Shown: positions 45,300 through 56,052 of the stretch, in pieces | Position numbering within the stretch: position 1 is the stretch's first letter | Layout: every line of letters begins with the position of its first letter | Origin: Andreprevotia chitinilytica DSM 18519 | GTDB lineage: Bacteria; Pseudomonadota; Gammaproteobacteria; Burkholderiales; Chitinibacteraceae | DNA length: 64,000 bases | Direction of reading: 5' to 3' | Assembly: GCF_000711875.1 (NCBI RefSeq) | Contig: NZ_JONM01000002.1 | Location: 4,769-68,768 of the forward strand | Notes under the pieces: generated by a model | Told to the model about the DNA's origin: nothing | What the model saw: only the letters and a program-made list of their open reading frames with translations | The model's database searches: none | Program-made: the position numbers and the translations under genes

Positions 45300-46319
45300 A
45301 TGAGCAAGACGATGCAACGGTGGGTGATGAAGGACTATGGCGCGCAGTACCTTGCGCTGGATGACGCGCCGATTCCGCAGCCCGGCCCGGGCGAAGTGCT
45401 GGTGAAAGTGTCGGCGGTGTCGATTAACTTTCGCGACAAGCTGATCGTTGCCAGTGGCATGGGCATGCCGTTGAAATGGCCCCATACGCCCGGATCCGAT
45501 ATGGCGGGCGAGGTGGTCGGGACTGGTCCTGGCGTGAGTCGCGTCAATGTGGGCGAGCGGGTAATCAGCACCTTCTGGAGCCAATGGTTTGATGGCGCGG
45601 CTCCGTTCGGCGTGGAGGCCTTGGGCAGTACGTTGCAGGGCGTGCTGGCCGAGTACGTCGTACTGCCACAGGAGGATGTAGTGCGTGCGCCGCAGACGCT
45701 GAACGACACCGAGGCGAGCACCTTGACTTGTGCGGGCTTGACGGCATGGTTCGCGCTGGTCGAGACCGGCAGGCTGCATGCCGGCCAGACGATCGTGGTC
45801 CAGGGGACGGGCGGCTTCGCATTGTTTGCCGTGCAACTGGCGGTGGCGCACGGCGCACGGGTGATCGTGACGTCCAGCAGCGATGAAAAACTGGCTCGCG
45901 CCAAGGCGCTGGGCGCGGTGCATGGCATCAACCGGCGAACCCACCCGGATTGGGCCGAACAAGTCTTGCGGCTTACCGACGGTCGCGGCGCGGATCATGT
46001 GCTGGAAATGGCGGGCGGCGACAACCTCGCGCAATCGGTGCGGGCGACCGCGCCGGGTGGCCGAATCTCCGCAGTCGGGGTGTTGGATGAAAGCAAGATC
46101 GAGAACCCGGTCTATCGGCCGATCCTGGCCAAGCGGCTGACTTTGCAGGGTATCAGCGTCGGCCATCGGCGCGCGCTCGAGGACCTGGTGCAGGCGGTTG
46201 ATCGCATCGGCATCAAGCCGGTGATCGATGCCGAATATGCGTTCGCCGATCTGCCCAAGGCTTTGGCGCATCTGGATCGCGGCGGCTTCGGCAAGATCGT
46301 GGTGCGGGTCGCATCGTAG
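45300..46319 (+). CDS. zinc-independent NAD(P)-dependent alcohol dehydrogenase
   Basis: A 339-residue medium-chain dehydrogenase/reductase. GroES-like half (PGPGEVLVKVSAVSINFRDK, HTPGSDMAGEVVG) and Rossmann half (VVQGTGGFALFAVQLAV). Cys zinc ligands are absent, as in quinone-oxidoreductase-like members. Start ATG 45300 with AGAGAGGA upstream. Divergent from LysR. Confidence 0.9.
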   Translation: MSKTMQRWVMKDYGAQYLALDDAPIPQPGPGEVLVKVSAVSINFRDKLIVASGMGMPLKWPHTPGSDMAGEVVGTGPGVSRVNVGERVISTFWSQWFDGAAPFGVEALGSTLQGVLAEYVVLPQEDVVRAPQTLNDTEASTLTCAGLTAWFALVETGRLHAGQTIVVQGTGGFALFAVQLAVAHGARVIVTSSSDEKLARAKALGAVHGINRRTHPDWAEQVLRLTDGRGADHVLEMAGGDNLAQSVRATAPGGRISAVGVLDESKIENPVYRPILAKRLTLQGISVGHRRALEDLVQAVDRIGIKPVIDAEYAFADLPKALAHLDRGGFGKIVVRVAS

Positions 46320-46323
46320 TCGT

Positions 46324-47694
<1,371 letters not shown>

Positions 47695-47704
47695 TACGTT
47701 TTAT

Positions 47705-47772
47705 GTAGGAGCGAGCTTGCTCGCGATTGCATCGCGTCGTTCAGCCGTTAGTATCGAGAGCAAGCTCGCTCC
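47705..47772. repeat. interspersed palindromic repeat
   Basis: GTAGGAGCGAGCTTGCTCGCGA and the GAGAGCAAGCTCGCTCC end pair; related to 12933-12999. Confidence 0.7.
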
Positions 47773-48229
47773 ACTGGTGTTTATGCGCCTTTGGCGCGGA
47801 TAAAAGCATTACAAGCGGGAGTTCGTCCCGCGGGCCGACTCACTTTCTTTGTCTCGCCAAAGAAAGTAAGCCAAGAAAGGCGACCCTCATCACCGCCCTT
47901 CGCAAGCTCAGGGTTCCCGAGCAACAAAGGTTGTCGCGGGCGGGAATCGAAAACTCGGGCCAAGGCCCTCAGACACTCGATCCCCGAAACCCCCGCGCCA
48001 ACCTTTGTTGCTCGGCGCTGATGCAAGGGAGGGGTAGTCCATCCTCGCCCCGGCCCTCTCCTTGAAGGAGAGGGTGACTTAGCTTGATCCCGCGCGGTTC
48101 TTTGCTGCTATGCATCCCTGGGTTGGCCTACGGGCGACCGCCTTGTCACACTACTTATATATGCCTGTCACTTAACGTATGCATGCTCGCCGGTTTCCAG
48201 CCATTTAAAAATATCGGGAGATCGGCAAC
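47773..48229. other. intergenic repeat region after tgt
   Basis: GCGCCTTTGGCGC hairpin, a TTTCTTTGTCTCGCCAAAGAAA inverted repeat (47851-47872), a long tract 47880-48020 of the type found between genes in many proteobacteria, and a CCTCTCCTTGAAGGAGAGG hairpin (48054-48073). No gene is supported. The phosphodiesterase promoter should lie in the last 100 bases. Confidence 0.5.
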
Positions 48230-49711
48230 ATGCATTACAAGACCACCTTGATCGCAGGCTTGCTGGCCGTTGCGCTGGCCGGCTGTGCCACAGAACACAA
48301 GACTGCTTCGACGACCACCGCGCCAGTCACGGCAACCAGCGCAGTGCGTGCCGAGCGCGTATTGCTGATCAGCGTCGATGGCATGCACCAGCAAGACCTG
48401 GCCCGCTTCGTCGCCGATCATCCGACTTCGACCATGGCCGCACTGAGCCGCTCTGGCATCACCTATAACGGCGCGAATACGCCGACTCCGTCCGACTCCT
48501 TTCCCGGCCTGCTCGCACTGATCGCGGGTGGCACGCCGGCCAGCACCGGCGTCTATTACGACGACAGCTACGACCGCAACCTGTCTCCGGCCGGTTCCGA
48601 CTGCAGCCAGCGTGGCGCGGAAGTGGTGTTCGATGGCTCGATCAATCGCGATGAAAAGGCGCTTGATGGCGGTGGCGGTCTGGATGAAGCCAAGCTGCCG
48701 CGCAATCCCGCCAAGGGCTGCAAGCCGGTCTACCCGCACGATTTCCTGCGCGTGAATACCGTGTTCGAAGTGGTGAAGGATGCCGGTGGCCTGACTGCCT
48801 GGTCGGACAAGCATCTGGCGTATGACTTCGTCAAAGGCCCGAGCGGCAATGGCGTGGATGATCCGTACAACCTCGAAATCTCGGCCATGGGCGAAACCCT
48901 GTCGATCTTCCCCGGCTACGACGATCTGAAGGCGCAAGCCGTCATCAACCAGATCAACGGTTTCGATAGCAGCGGCACCCGTCCGTTCGGCACGCCGGTG
49001 CTGTTTGGCCTCAATTACCAGAACCTGAGCGTGGCCCAGAAGAGCGGCGATGGCTACAAGGACGCCAACGGCACGCCGGGCATGGCGATTGCCGAATCGC
49101 TCTCTGCCATCGACCAATCGCTTGGCCGCATCGTTTCGGCGCTGAAGGCGCGCAATCTCTACAGCAGCACCTTGATCGTGCTGACTGCTAAACATGGCCA
49201 AGCACCGATCGACAAGACCAAGCTGAGCAAGATCGCCGGCAAACAACTGTTGGCCCGGATCGAAAGCGTGGTGCCGGGTGGTATCGCCAAGGAAACGCTG
49301 GATGACGTCGGCCTGATCTGGCTGAAAGACCAATCCAAGGCTGCTGCCGTTGCCGAGGCCATTCAAGCCAAGGCCGATGAACTCGGTGTGCAGAAGGTGT
49401 ATTCGGGCATGGATCTGCCGGCCGGTTTTGCCAGCGCCGCGCATGATTCGCGTGCGCCGGACCTGGTCATCCAGGTGAAGCCGGGTGTGATCTACACCAG
49501 CGGCAAGAAGATCGCCGAGCACGGCGGCTTCGGTGAGGAAGATCGTCATGTCGCGCTGCTGCTGTCCAAGCCGGGCCTGCAACAAGCCGCGATCGATGCG
49601 CCGGTAAGCACCACCCAGGTTGCACCGACGCTGCTCAAGGTCTTGGGCTTAAAGCCGGAAGCGCTGCAAGCAGTGCAGAAGGAACACACCATGCTGTTGC
49701 CGGGTGTTTGA
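48230..49711 (+). CDS. alkaline-phosphatase-superfamily lipoprotein phosphodiesterase
   Basis: A 493-residue lipoprotein (signal LAVALAGC, Cys 18). The alkaline phosphatase/NPP core is visible: SVDGM metal Asp, TPTPSDSFPGL nucleophile region, WSDKH, TAKHGQAP and EHGGFGEEDRHVALLLS. It probably hydrolyses nucleotide or phospholipid phosphodiesters on the cell surface or periplasm. It has its own terminator and is an insertion in the usual tgt-yajC-secDF order. Confidence 0.88.
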   Translation: MHYKTTLIAGLLAVALAGCATEHKTASTTTAPVTATSAVRAERVLLISVDGMHQQDLARFVADHPTSTMAALSRSGITYNGANTPTPSDSFPGLLALIAGGTPASTGVYYDDSYDRNLSPAGSDCSQRGAEVVFDGSINRDEKALDGGGGLDEAKLPRNPAKGCKPVYPHDFLRVNTVFEVVKDAGGLTAWSDKHLAYDFVKGPSGNGVDDPYNLEISAMGETLSIFPGYDDLKAQAVINQINGFDSSGTRPFGTPVLFGLNYQNLSVAQKSGDGYKDANGTPGMAIAESLSAIDQSLGRIVSALKARNLYSSTLIVLTAKHGQAPIDKTKLSKIAGKQLLARIESVVPGGIAKETLDDVGLIWLKDQSKAAAVAEAIQAKADELGVQKVYSGMDLPAGFASAAHDSRAPDLVIQVKPGVIYTSGKKIAEHGGFGEEDRHVALLLSKPGLQQAAIDAPVSTTQVAPTLLKVLGLKPEALQAVQKEHTMLLPGV

Positions 49712-49741
49712 TGCGACGGCGCTAGCGGGCATTGCCTTCAT

Positions 49742-49767
49742 AAAGCCGGCAGCGATGCCGGCTTTTT
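49742..49767 (+). terminator. terminator
   Basis: AAAGCCGGCA-GCGA-TGCCGGCTTTTT, ends the phosphodiesterase gene. Confidence 0.85.
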
Positions 49768-49898
49768 CTCGCGCTGCGGTTGCTCCTTGGCAACTCGCGG
49801 CGTAATCATTGCGCTTGCCGTCGGCCCGTTGTGGATTTCGCCAGGTTCGCGGGCTAGAATGGGCGGCTTTGTTTTTAGACCTGTAAAGGGCCATACCG

Positions 49899-50228
49899 AT
49901 GTTCATCAATACCGCCTTCGCCGCCGACGCGGCCGCTCCGGGCGTTGCAGCCGGTTTCATGCAGTTCGCGCCGATGGTCGTGATCTTCGTGTTGTTCTAC
50001 TTCATGCTGATCCGTCCGCAACAAAAACGCGCCAAGGAACAGAAGGCCATGCTGGACGCCCTGGCCAAGGGCGACGAGATTTCGACCACCGGTGGCCTGA
50101 TCGGCAAGATCAGCAAGGTGAGCGAGCAATACCTGACGCTGGAACTCTCCGATGGCGTTGAAATCCTGATCCAGCGTGCCGCCGTAGCGCAGCGCCTGGA
50201 AAAAGGCACGCTGAAAAACAATAAGTAA
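49899..50228 (+). CDS. yajC: Sec translocase subunit YajC
   Basis: A 109-residue YajC: one membrane helix (about 20-43, MVVIFVLFYFMLIRPQQKR) and a conserved KEQKAMLDALAKGDEISTTG domain. Joins SecDF in the holotranslocon. A hairpin separates it from secD. Confidence 0.96.
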   Translation: MFINTAFAADAAAPGVAAGFMQFAPMVVIFVLFYFMLIRPQQKRAKEQKAMLDALAKGDEISTTGGLIGKISKVSEQYLTLELSDGVEILIQRAAVAQRLEKGTLKNNK

Positions 50229-50239
50229 ATTAACGACGA

Positions 50240-50271
50240 GAAGGCGGAACCCCTGGGTTGCCGCCTTTTTC
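50240..50271 (+). terminator. hairpin with T-run between yajC and secD
   Basis: AAGGCGG..CCGCCTTTTT with an inner CCC/GGG pair; may attenuate secD. Confidence 0.65.
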
Positions 50272-50286
50272 GCTGGACGGCGCCTC

Positions 50287-52146
50287 ATGAATCGCTACCC
50301 CTTGTGGAAATACCTGCTGATCGCCGCGATGCTTTTCGCGGCGCTCCTCTATACGCTGCCGAACCTCTTTGGCGAAAGCCCGGCCGTGCAAGTCTCAAGC
50401 GCACGCACCACTGCCAAGGTGGACCAGGCGCTGCAAGACCGCGCATTGGCTGCGGTGAAGACCGTCGGCCTGACGCCGGAAGACGTGCTGTTCGATGGCA
50501 ATTCGGTCAAATTGCGCTTCAAGGATACCGATGCGCAGCTGAAGGCCAAGGACGCGATCCAGGCCGCTGTTGGCGATGATTTCGTCGTGGCGCTCAATCT
50601 GCTGCCACAAACCCCGTCCTGGCTGACCAAGCTCGGCGGCAAGCCGATGTTCCTCGGTCTCGACTTGCGCGGTGGCGTGCACTTCCTGCTGGAAGTGGAC
50701 ATGAAGGCTGCCGTCGACAAGTCGCTGGAAAAGACCGCCGGCGACATCCGCCGCGATCTCAAGGACAAGAAAATCCGCTACGGCAAGGTCGAGCGCGTGC
50801 GGGATACCGTCGAAGTGCAAATGCGCGACGCGGAAACCGTGGACGTTGCCAGCCCTATCGTGCGTAAACTGCTCCCGCAGCTGCAAGTGCTGGACGTGAA
50901 AGAAGCCAATGACAACAAGATCGTCATCAGCTTCACCCAACCCGCGCTGCAGCAACTGAAGTCCGATGCCGTCAAACAGAACATCACCACACTGCATAAC
51001 CGCGTGAATGAATTGGGCGTGGCCGAGCCGATCATCCAGCAGCAGGGCGAAGGCCGTATCGTCGTCGAGTTGCCGGGGATTCAGGACACAGCCAAGGCCA
51101 AGGATATTCTCGGCCGTACCGCCACGCTGGAAGTGCGCATGGTCGAAGATGATCAGTCCAAGCTGACCGACGCACTGAACGGCAACGTGCCGGATGGCTT
51201 CGAGCTGATGAACGACCGTGGTCATGACGGTCAGAACCGTCCCATTCTGGTGCGCAAGGAAGTCGAGCTGACTGGCGACAATATCAATGGCGCGCAGGCG
51301 GGTTTCGATGATCACAACCAGCCGGCAGTTCACATTGATCTGGACAGCACCGGCGCGGAAATCTTCCGCCAGCTCACGCACGACAACGTGCACAAGCGCA
51401 TGGCAATGATCCTGGTTGAGAAGGGCAAGGGCGAAGTCGTCACTGCACCGACGATCAACTCGGAAATTGGCGGTGGCCGCGTTCAGATCACCGGTGCCAT
51501 GACCGTGGCGGATGCCAACGACACCGCGCTGCTGCTGCGTGCCGGCTCACTGGCCGCGCCAATGAACATCGTTGAAGAACGCACCATCGGCCCGAGTCTG
51601 GGTAAGGAGAATATCTCCAAGGGCTTCCACTCGACGCTGTGGGGCTTCCTGGCGGTCTCCATCTTCATGGTGATTTACTACCGCGTGTTCGGCATCGTCT
51701 CGACGCTCTCGCTGGCCGCCAACCTGTTGCTGCTGATCGGTGGGTTGTCGATCCTCGGGGTCACGCTGACCTTGCCGGGTATCGCGGCCATCGCGCTCAC
51801 ACTGGGTATGGCCATTGACTCGAACGTGCTGATCAACGAACGGGTGCGTGAAGAACTGCGCAACGGCATGACCGCCAATATGGCCATCGTCAACGGCTAC
51901 AAGCACGCGCTGGATACGATTCTGGATTCGAACGTGACCACCCTGATCGCCGGTCTTGCGCTGCTGATCTTCGGCTCCGGCGCTGTGCGCGGCTTTGCCT
52001 GGGTGCACTGCATGGGCATCGTCACCTCCTTCATCAGCGCCGTGTTCATCTCGCGCGGTCTGGTCAACCTGATCTATGGCTACCGCCGCCGCCTGACCTC
52101 GCTCTCGATCGGTCAGATCTGGGTGCCGGACAGCAAAAAGGCATAA
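50287..52146 (+). CDS. secD: protein translocase subunit SecD
   Basis: A 619-residue SecD: N-terminal helix, large periplasmic P1 domain with LGLDLRGGVHFLLEVD, and six-helix RND bundle (GIAAIALTLGMAIDSNVLIN). Uses the proton gradient to pull preproteins across the membrane. Confidence 0.97.
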   Translation: MNRYPLWKYLLIAAMLFAALLYTLPNLFGESPAVQVSSARTTAKVDQALQDRALAAVKTVGLTPEDVLFDGNSVKLRFKDTDAQLKAKDAIQAAVGDDFVVALNLLPQTPSWLTKLGGKPMFLGLDLRGGVHFLLEVDMKAAVDKSLEKTAGDIRRDLKDKKIRYGKVERVRDTVEVQMRDAETVDVASPIVRKLLPQLQVLDVKEANDNKIVISFTQPALQQLKSDAVKQNITTLHNRVNELGVAEPIIQQQGEGRIVVELPGIQDTAKAKDILGRTATLEVRMVEDDQSKLTDALNGNVPDGFELMNDRGHDGQNRPILVRKEVELTGDNINGAQAGFDDHNQPAVHIDLDSTGAEIFRQLTHDNVHKRMAMILVEKGKGEVVTAPTINSEIGGGRVQITGAMTVADANDTALLLRAGSLAAPMNIVEERTIGPSLGKENISKGFHSTLWGFLAVSIFMVIYYRVFGIVSTLSLAANLLLLIGGLSILGVTLTLPGIAAIALTLGMAIDSNVLINERVREELRNGMTANMAIVNGYKHALDTILDSNVTTLIAGLALLIFGSGAVRGFAWVHCMGIVTSFISAVFISRGLVNLIYGYRRRLTSLSIGQIWVPDSKKA

Positions 52147-52157
52147 GGGACCGAATC

Positions 52158-53093
52158 ATGGAATTGTTCCGCATCAAACACGACATCCCGTTCATGAGCT
52201 ATGGCCGGCTCACGACGGCCATCTCGCTGGTGACGTTCATCGTTGCCGTGTTCTTCCTGATCTTCAAGGGACTGAACTTCGGCGTGGAGTTCACCGGTGG
52301 CACGGTGATGGAGCTGCGCTATGCGCAGGCTATCGAATTGGGGCAGGTTCGCACCAAGGTCGATGCGCTCAAGTATGGCGAGGCGCAAGTGCAATCGCTG
52401 GGCACCACCACGGACGTGATGGTTCGGCTGCCCAACATCAAAGCCAAGACCAGCGCACAGCTCTCCAACGAAGTGCTCGATACGCTGAAAAAGGACCGCG
52501 CCGATGTCGAATTGCGCAAGGTCGAGTTCATCGGCCCATCGGTGGGTGACGAGCTGGTGAGCCACGGTCTGACTGCATTGGCATTGGTGTGTCTCGGCAT
52601 CATCGTTTATCTCGCCATCCGCTTCGAATGGCGCTTCGCCGTGTCGGCCATCATCGCCAACATGCATGACGTGGTGATCATTCTTGGTTTCTTCGCGTTC
52701 TTCCAATGGGAATTCACGCTGACGGTGCTGGCTGCAGTGCTGGCGGTGCTGGGTTACTCGGTCAACGAGTCGGTGGTCGTGTTCGACCGGATTCGCGAGA
52801 ACTTCCGCAAGCCGCAAATGCGTGGCAAGAGCGTGCCGGAGATCATCGATAACGCGATTACCGCCACCATGAGCCGAACCATCATCACCCACGGCTCGAC
52901 CGAACTGATGGTGCTGTCCATGCTCGTGTTCGGCGGCCCAGCGCTGCATGGCTTTGCCACCGCACTGACCATCGGCATCTTGTTCGGTATCTATTCTTCG
53001 GTACTGGTGGCATCGCCGCTGCTGCTGATGCTCGATGTCTCGCGCGAGAACATGCTCAAGCCGGTGAAGGTCAAAGAAGAAGCTGTTGTTTGA
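52158..53093 (+). CDS. secF: protein translocase subunit SecF
   Basis: A 311-residue SecF: ELFRIKHDIPFMSYG start, NFGVEFTGGTVMELRY, membrane helices, and GYSVNESVVVFDRIREN. It completes SecDF with the gene 11 bases upstream. Confidence 0.97.
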   Translation: MELFRIKHDIPFMSYGRLTTAISLVTFIVAVFFLIFKGLNFGVEFTGGTVMELRYAQAIELGQVRTKVDALKYGEAQVQSLGTTTDVMVRLPNIKAKTSAQLSNEVLDTLKKDRADVELRKVEFIGPSVGDELVSHGLTALALVCLGIIVYLAIRFEWRFAVSAIIANMHDVVIILGFFAFFQWEFTLTVLAAVLAVLGYSVNESVVVFDRIRENFRKPQMRGKSVPEIIDNAITATMSRTIITHGSTELMVLSMLVFGGPALHGFATALTIGILFGIYSSVLVASPLLLMLDVSRENMLKPVKVKEEAVV

Positions 53094-53120
53094 TCGTTAG
53101 ATTGTTCGCATGGATCGATA

Positions 53121-53147
53121 CGCCGACGACTCACTCGTCGGCGTTTT
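53121..53147 (+). terminator. secDF terminator
   Basis: CGCCGACGA-CTCAC-TCGTCGGCGTTTT, 9-bp stem with T-run. Confidence 0.85.
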
Positions 53148-53167
53148 CTCATTAACAGGGTCACGTC

Positions 53168-53809
53168 ATGGCTTTCAACCTGATCGATATATTTCTGCAC
53201 CTTGATGTTCATCTCGCGGACTGGGCCACCCAGTACGGCACGCTGGTCTACCTGCTGCTGTTCGCGGTGATCTTTTGCGAAACCGGCTTGGTCGTGATGC
53301 CATTCCTGCCGGGCGATTCGCTGCTGTTCGTGGCTGGCCTCGTCGCCGCGCTGGGCAAGATGGACCCGTTTATCGTAGTGGCTTCCATGATGGCCGCGGC
53401 CATTCTCGGTGACAGCACCAACTATCTGATCGGCCGTACCTTGGGCGAGAAGCTGTTCGCCAACCCCGATTCAAAACTGTTCCGCCGCGACTACCTCGAC
53501 CGCACGCATGCCTTCTACGAACGCCACGGCGGCAAAACCGTGACGCTGGCGCGTTTCCTGCCGATCATCCGCACCTTCGCGCCTTTCGTGGCTGGCGTGG
53601 GTGAGATGCCCTACCTGCGATTCCTGGCTTTCTCGGTCTTCGGCACGACGCTGTGGGTGGGCGGGCTGGTCACGCTGGGTTACTTCTTCGGCAACGTTGA
53701 ATTCATCCGCAAGAATTTGTCGGTGCTAGTGATTGCCATCGTCGTCATTTCGTTCATTCCGGTCGTCACCGGCGCCATGCGTGAGAAGTTCGGCAAGAAA
53801 CCAGCATGA
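53168..53809 (+). CDS. DedA-family membrane protein
   Basis: A 213-residue DedA (SNARE-associated/VTT) protein: FCETGLVVMPFLPGDSLLF, the Arg-containing RFLPIIRTFAPFVAGVGEM and four to five hydrophobic stretches. DedA proteins act in lipid-carrier flipping and membrane homeostasis. Overlaps bioC by four bases. Confidence 0.92.
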   Translation: MAFNLIDIFLHLDVHLADWATQYGTLVYLLLFAVIFCETGLVVMPFLPGDSLLFVAGLVAALGKMDPFIVVASMMAAAILGDSTNYLIGRTLGEKLFANPDSKLFRRDYLDRTHAFYERHGGKTVTLARFLPIIRTFAPFVAGVGEMPYLRFLAFSVFGTTLWVGGLVTLGYFFGNVEFIRKNLSVLVIAIVVISFIPVVTGAMREKFGKKPA

Positions 53810-54720
53810 GTCAGGCCAGCAACGAATCGTTCTACACCGACAAAGCCGCGATCCGCGCCAGCTTTGACGCCGCCGCGCACAGCTACGATGCCGCTGCCGT
53901 GCTGCAACGCGAAGTCGCCGATCGCATGGCCGAGCGGCTTGACTACATCAAGGTTCAGCCGCTGATGGTGCTCGATGCCGGCTGCGGCACCGGCTACATG
54001 GGTAAAACCTTGCAGGCCCGCTACCCGGATGCCCAGCTGATCGAGCTGGATCTCGCACCAGCCATGCTTAAGGTGGCGCGTGCCAAGCACGCTGGTGGTT
54101 TCAAGCAACTCTTCAACCGTTTGCGCGGCCGCCAGCCCGTGCAGATCTGTGGCGATATCGAAGCGCTGCCACTGGCCGATGCCTCGGTCGATCTGATCTG
54201 GTCGAGCCTGACCCTGCAATGGTGCAATACACCGGATGCCGCCTTTCGCGAATTCACCCGCGTGCTCAAGCCGGGTGGGCTGTTGATGTTCTCGACGCTC
54301 GGGCCGGATACGCTCAAAGAGCTGCGCGCCGCCTTTGCCGGTATCGACGGCAACAGCCACGTGAACCAGTTCATCGATATGCACGACCTCGGTGATGCTC
54401 TGGTGCATGGCGGCCTTTCCACGCCCGTGATGGATATGGAAATGCTCACCATGACCTATGCCGACGTACGCGGCGTGATGGATGACCTGAAAGGCATTGG
54501 CGCGCACAACCTCACGCATGGTCGTCGGCAAGGCATGATGGGCAAGACCGCTTGGCAAAAGGTCTTGGCGCAGTACGAGGCATTCCGGCGCGATGGCGTG
54601 TTGCCATGCAGTTACGAGGTCGTCTACGGCCATGCGTGGAAACCTGAGGCCAAGCCCGCGACAACGCTGCCGGATGGCCGGCAAATCATCGAATTCCGAC
54701 CGCGCTCCTCTTCGTCATGA
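53806..54720 (+). CDS. bioC: malonyl-[acyl-carrier protein] O-methyltransferase BioC
   Basis: A 304-residue SAM methyltransferase: FDAAAHSYDAAAVLQREVAD start typical of BioC, motif I VLDAGCGTGYMG, and LTLQWCNTPDAAFREFTRVL. It methylates malonyl-ACP to start pimelate synthesis. bioD follows with a four-base overlap. Confidence 0.93.
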   Translation: MSQASNESFYTDKAAIRASFDAAAHSYDAAAVLQREVADRMAERLDYIKVQPLMVLDAGCGTGYMGKTLQARYPDAQLIELDLAPAMLKVARAKHAGGFKQLFNRLRGRQPVQICGDIEALPLADASVDLIWSSLTLQWCNTPDAAFREFTRVLKPGGLLMFSTLGPDTLKELRAAFAGIDGNSHVNQFIDMHDLGDALVHGGLSTPVMDMEMLTMTYADVRGVMDDLKGIGAHNLTHGRRQGMMGKTAWQKVLAQYEAFRRDGVLPCSYEVVYGHAWKPEAKPATTLPDGRQIIEFRPRSSSS

Positions 54721-55439
54721 CCATCATGGACGCAGGGCGCTACTTCATTACCGGCACTGATACCGATATTGGCAAGACCGTTGCCACCAGCCAATTACTG
54801 CGTGCTTTTGCGGCGGCGGGCAAGCAGGTGGTCGCGATGAAGCCAGTGGCTTCTGGTTGTGAGTGGCGTGACGGTACATTGTGGAATGCCGACGTCGCCG
54901 CGCACCGCGCCGCAAGCAATGTCGATGCCCCGGTCGAGCTGACCAATCCCTATCGTTTCGAGCCAGCCATATCGCCGCATCTGGCTGCACGCGAAGCCGG
55001 CGTGACGATTTCGCTCGACCACCTGGCGCGCTGCGCCGATCAGCTGTCACCGTTGGCCGATATATTGTTGGTCGAAGGGGCGGGAGGCTGGCTGGCCCCG
55101 CTATCGGATGAAGCAAGCATGGCCGATCTGGCGGTGAAGCTCGCCGCGCCGGTGATCCTGGTGGTCGGTATGCGGTTGGGATGCATCAATCATGCTCTGC
55201 TGAGCACGCATGCGATCCGGGCGAGCGGGTTGCCGTTGGTCGGCTGGATTGCCAATCAGATCGATCCGGCAATGAGTCGTTATGCAGAAAACCTTGGCTA
55301 TTTGACGGCTCACCTCGGTGCGCCCCTGTTGGCCGAAATCCCGTTTGCTCCTGACGCATTGCAACGGGCTTTATGCTGGCGTAATGTCAGCTTTATTGAT
55401 GATGGCGCTTGCGGTGAATCATCCGCGGTTCCAAACTGA
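54717..55439 (+). CDS. bioD: dethiobiotin synthetase
   Basis: A 240-residue BioD: P-loop FITGTDTDIGKTVATSQLL, KPVASGCE, EGAGGWLAPL. It closes the ureido ring of dethiobiotin. ATG 54717 overlaps the bioC stop; ATG 54726 is possible. Biotin made here also supplies AccB. Confidence 0.94.
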   Translation: MTIMDAGRYFITGTDTDIGKTVATSQLLRAFAAAGKQVVAMKPVASGCEWRDGTLWNADVAAHRAASNVDAPVELTNPYRFEPAISPHLAAREAGVTISLDHLARCADQLSPLADILLVEGAGGWLAPLSDEASMADLAVKLAAPVILVVGMRLGCINHALLSTHAIRASGLPLVGWIANQIDPAMSRYAENLGYLTAHLGAPLLAEIPFAPDALQRALCWRNVSFIDDGACGESSAVPN

Positions 55440-55473
55440 CACATTGCCGGTTCTGAGCTGGCACGGATTAACG

Positions 55474-56052
55474 ATGCGACGTTTATTGCGAAAATGGGGT
55501 GTGTTGCTAATGCTGGCTTTGCTGGCCGCATGCTCACGCCCCAGTTTTGACGGCACCGATCTGACCGGGGTCGATTTCGGCGGCGATTTCCAGCTTACCG
55601 CCCATACTGGCCAGGTACGTAAGTTGTCGGATTTCAAAGGCAAGGTCGTCGCCTTGTTCTTTGGCTACACCCAGTGCCCCGATGTCTGCCCGACCACGAT
55701 GAGCGAAATGAAGGTCGCACTGCAACAGCTCGGCATACAGAGCGATCAGGTTCAGGTGCTGTTCGTGACGGTCGATCCGGCGCGCGATACCACGGCCGTG
55801 TTGTCGCAATATGTGCCGGCGTTCGACAAGCGTTTCATTGGTCTGACTGGCTCGCCAGCCGATGTGGAAAAGGTCGAGGGGCAATACAAGGTCATTGCGC
55901 AGAAGCAGGGCGAAGGTGCCAATTACACGATGGACCACAGCGCAGGGACGTATTTGCTGGATCGCGATGGTAAATTGCGTGTATTAGTCAATTACGGTGC
56001 AGGCCCGAAAGTGCTTGCGCACGATTTGGGTGAGTTGTTGAAGGCATCATGA
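55474..56052 (+). CDS. SCO1/SenC copper-chaperone lipoprotein
   Basis: A 192-residue Sco protein with lipobox LLAAC, thioredoxin fold and CuA-assembly motif: FGYTQCPDVCPTTM (CxxxC) and His in NYTMDHSAGTYLLD. It delivers copper to cytochrome oxidase or serves as a thiol reductase. Overlaps the next gene by four bases. Confidence 0.92.
   Translation: MRRLLRKWGVLLMLALLAACSRPSFDGTDLTGVDFGGDFQLTAHTGQVRKLSDFKGKVVALFFGYTQCPDVCPTTMSEMKVALQQLGIQSDQVQVLFVTVDPARDTTAVLSQYVPAFDKRFIGLTGSPADVEKVEGQYKVIAQKQGEGANYTMDHSAGTYLLDRDGKLRVLVNYGAGPKVLAHDLGELLKAS

Noticed and set aside
48155-49585. 476-codon open frame on the minus strand
   Set aside because: Antisense shadow of the phosphodiesterase gene.
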